6,986 nt of DNA from Candidatus Sodaliphilus fimicaballi (GTDB lineage: Bacteria > Bacteroidota > Bacteroidia > Bacteroidales > Muribaculaceae). Below are positions 5,523-6,986 of the stretch, piece by piece. Every line of letters begins with the position of its first letter. Position 1 is the stretch's first letter. The stretch lies in NCBI GenBank assembly GCA_018065165.1, contig JAGHTV010000303.1, forward strand, positions 1-6,986. Reading direction: 5' to 3'. A program made the position numbers and the translations under genes. The notes under the pieces are model-generated. The model was given only the letters and a program-made list of their open reading frames with translations. It was not told where the DNA came from and made no database searches.

Positions 5523-6748
5523 TTGTTTTTATTAGCAGGTATAAGGAACATGAGCACGGCACCCAGCAGCAACAGGGCTATGCCGGTGTAAACCAGAGGC
5601 AGCCAGGGGTCGGTGACGAGTTCAAAGATGCTCGTGTTGCTCCAGCGGCCCATCTCGCGATCGTAGTCGAGCTGGTAAATCTTCCATTGCTCCACATTGA
5701 GTGGCTTGTTGACGGTGATTGTGTCCTCGAGGCTTTGTCCGCTCTTGGTGAGCACCTTTACTGCCGAGGCATAACGCAGAGGCTCAAGCTCGGGCATGAA
5801 CAGGCATACTGCCGAGTCGAGTCGCACCTCCTTGCTGGGGAACATGAAGCTGCCGCAACTTATCCAGTCGCTAACCTTAGTGTCGCCCTTGCTAGCCTCG
5901 ATAAATGCCGCTGTGGTGGCGCCGTGTGAGAACCAGTCCACATAGTTGACCGATGTGCTGTCAAAGACGGCAGCGGCGTGGGTATAAAGCTTGATTACCT
6001 TCACATCCCATCCCATAATGTTACCCGTAGCACCCACCGAGTCGAGCACGATGTGTACAGGCTTGTCGGCCGGCAGAGCGTTGCCGTTCTTGATGTCGGC
6101 AATCATGAGTTTGGGAGGATACTCGTCGATTGTGAAACTCTTTAGAGAGATGGCCAGGTCCAGTTCATAGATGTTGCCCTGGTCGTCTTGAGCACGCCAC
6201 TCGGGCTGTCCTGTCTTGGTCATCATCTTAAGGCGTTGCATGTCGGCGCTACCCAGCGTTCCCCACAACAGCACCAGCAGCAGGCCGGTGTGCATCACCA
6301 TGAAGGGGATGTTGCGTAGGGTGAATATGGTTGCACGACGCATCACGGTGAGTGCGAGCGACAGCGTGAGCCACACATAGATGAGAACAAACGGCCACCA
6401 GCTGAGGCGACGGTTGATGCCTATGAGGTCAACTAGGCTATGCTCGTGACCACTAGGGCCAGCTGCTTGGCGGGTGAGTCCCATGACTATGGTGAGCACT
6501 GCCGCCCAGCCCATTGACGAGATAGCAGCCTCGTGGCTACTCATCCACTGGCACACATAGTTGCGCTTGCGCATCAGGTGCATGACTACGGCTGCAATGA
6601 CGAACAGCACCAGCACGATGATGTTGACTGGCCAAGCAAAGAGTTTCCAGTCGATTGCACCCATAGTACACTGCAACAGCAGGCCGGTAATCACCAGTCC
6701 GCAGCCTATCACAATGCCTTCGGTCAATCTCCAAGGTTTATTCCACAT
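5519..6748 (-). CDS. ccsB: Cytochrome c biogenesis protein CcsB (ResB-like)
   Basis: A 409-residue membrane protein that partners CcsA in system II cytochrome c maturation; the ResB half is thought to bind the apocytochrome and help carry haem across the membrane. Hydrophobic segments lie near 10-29, 38-58, 75-91, 117-136 and 147-166, then a large extracytoplasmic domain (about 167-380) and a last membrane helix (383-403). His153 in the FMVMHTGLL segment is the likely transmembrane haem ligand. VNKPL (346-350) followed by IYQLDYD (357-363) matches the ResB signature near the end of the periplasmic domain. Start ATG at 6748 precedes a short basic N-terminus and the first helix; no Shine-Dalgarno is evident. 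The gene follows nrfA by 104 nt on the same strand. NrfA needs a haem on an unusual CXXCK site in many bacteria, and Wolinella uses a dedicated fused CcsBA (NrfI), so a dedicated role here is plausible but unproven. Confidence 0.92.
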   Translation of the reverse strand: MWNKPWRLTEGIVIGCGLVITGLLLQCTMGAIDWKLFAWPVNIIVLVLFVIAAVVMHLMRKRNYVCQWMSSHEAAISSMGWAAVLTIVMGLTRQAAGPSGHEHSLVDLIGINRRLSWWPFVLIYVWLTLSLALTVMRRATIFTLRNIPFMVMHTGLLLVLLWGTLGSADMQRLKMMTKTGQPEWRAQDDQGNIYELDLAISLKSFTIDEYPPKLMIADIKNGNALPADKPVHIVLDSVGATGNIMGWDVKVIKLYTHAAAVFDSTSVNYVDWFSHGATTAAFIEASKGDTKVSDWISCGSFMFPSKEVRLDSAVCLFMPELEPLRYASAVKVLTKSGQSLEDTITVNKPLNVEQWKIYQLDYDREMGRWSNTSIFELVTDPWLPLVYTGIALLLLGAVLMFLIPANKNK

Positions 6749-6795
6749 AATTAATATATAAATGGTTGTTTCTAGTTACTAGTATAAATTGTAAA

Positions 6796-6821
6796 AAGGT
6801 AGGTCTTAAAGGACCTACCTT
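6796..6821 (-). terminator. Intrinsic terminator or attenuator after nrfA
   Basis: On the minus strand AAGGTAGGTC and GACCTACCTT form a 10-bp perfect stem around a 6-nt loop, followed immediately by a T run (five consecutive T counted from the stem end). It lies about 30 nt past the nrfA stop and about 50 nt before the ccsB ATG. I see no full TAnnTTTG promoter between it and ccsB, so partial read-through would give lower ccsBA than nrfA expression. Confidence 0.85.
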
Positions 6822-6852
6822 ATAGCTATGATTGTTCAGTTACGATTCAAAA

Positions 6853-6986
6853 TCAGATGCGACCTTTAGCCTGTGCATTCTTGATCCAGCCGGGAACCAC
6901 AGTGTCAAGGAATTTCTTCTTGTCGGCATTCTTTTGAGCCATGTCGAGACCGATGAATTGCTGAGCCTTAGCCTTAGTAGTGATGT
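6853..6986 (-). CDS. nrfA: Cytochrome c nitrite reductase catalytic subunit NrfA, C-terminal fragment
   Basis: Only the last 43 codons are inside the window, ending in TGA (6853-6855); the rest lies beyond the right edge. The fragment reads KAKAQQFIGLDMAQKN, then KKKFLDTVVPGWIQNAQ, ending GRI. The pattern K-x-F-L-x-x-V-V-P-x-W with a short charged tail is the usual C-terminus of pentahaem NrfA, the periplasmic enzyme that reduces nitrite to ammonium with six electrons. No haem motif is in view, so the call rests on this tail and on the adjoining ccsB-ccsA pair, which is the known arrangement in Bacteroidales and epsilonproteobacteria. nrfH would be expected further upstream on the minus strand, outside the window. 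Confidence 0.82.
   Translation of the reverse strand, partial: ITTKAKAQQFIGLDMAQKNADKKKFLDTVVPGWIKNAQAKGRI

Noticed and set aside
5368..5562. N-terminal extension of ccsA beginning at 5562
   Set aside because: The extra 65 residues are encoded by the hairpin repeat and overlap the ccsB end. The CcsA family start with its first membrane helix fits the ATG at 5367.
5132..5929. Plus-strand frame of 265 residues antisense to ccsA and ccsB
   Set aside because: It lies opposite two well-supported membrane protein genes, its peptide is low in recognisable structure, and it crosses the intergenic repeat.

Overview
The window looks like chromosomal DNA of a gut-type Bacteroidales bacterium, with Muribaculaceae or Prevotellaceae the best guesses. 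This rests on the gene content: a single-chain iron-sulfur L-serine dehydratase with Bacteroidales-type motifs, a BspA-like leucine-rich-repeat surface protein with a C-terminal dockerin-like domain, and a nitrite reductase (nrfA) followed by split system II cytochrome c maturation genes. A promoter of the Bacteroidetes type (TTTG, 20 nt, TAnnTTTG) supports it. No phage, transposase, CRISPR or RNA gene was recognised.

Layout. Bases 1-1138 (+) hold L-serine ammonia-lyase, cut at its 5' end by the window edge. It converges on a long minus-strand gene (1349-4249) for a secreted 966-residue BspA-like protein; a 42-nt perfect palindrome between them (1238-1279) is a likely bidirectional terminator. 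Further right, all on the minus strand and read right to left, are the last 43 codons of nrfA (6853-6986), a terminator or attenuator hairpin (6796-6821), ccsB/resB (5519-6748) and ccsA (4576-5367). NrfA is a periplasmic multihaem cytochrome c that makes ammonium from nitrite. CcsB and CcsA together export haem and attach it to apocytochromes, so these three genes form one nitrite-ammonification and haem-attachment neighbourhood, comparable to nrfHA-nrfI of Wolinella.

The most unusual content is between the genes. Two intergenic regions (about 1145-1344 and 4330-4574) carry the same composite repeat in the same orientation: an AACGNN 6-bp array, a nearly identical 66-bp core (62/66), a TCGANNNN array with exact 8-bp phasing (5 units in one copy, 14 in the other), then ATTAAACC-like 8-mers ending at the stop codon of the neighbouring minus-strand gene. 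The first copy has the terminator palindrome spliced into it; the second supplies the -33 box of the BspA-like gene's promoter. A third region between ccsB and ccsA (5381-5520) has related AACGNN units plus two GC-rich mini-hairpins set between ACGAAA motifs. I do not recognise this element as a named family. It could be a non-coding mobile or chromosome-organising repeat, but its function is not shown by the sequence.
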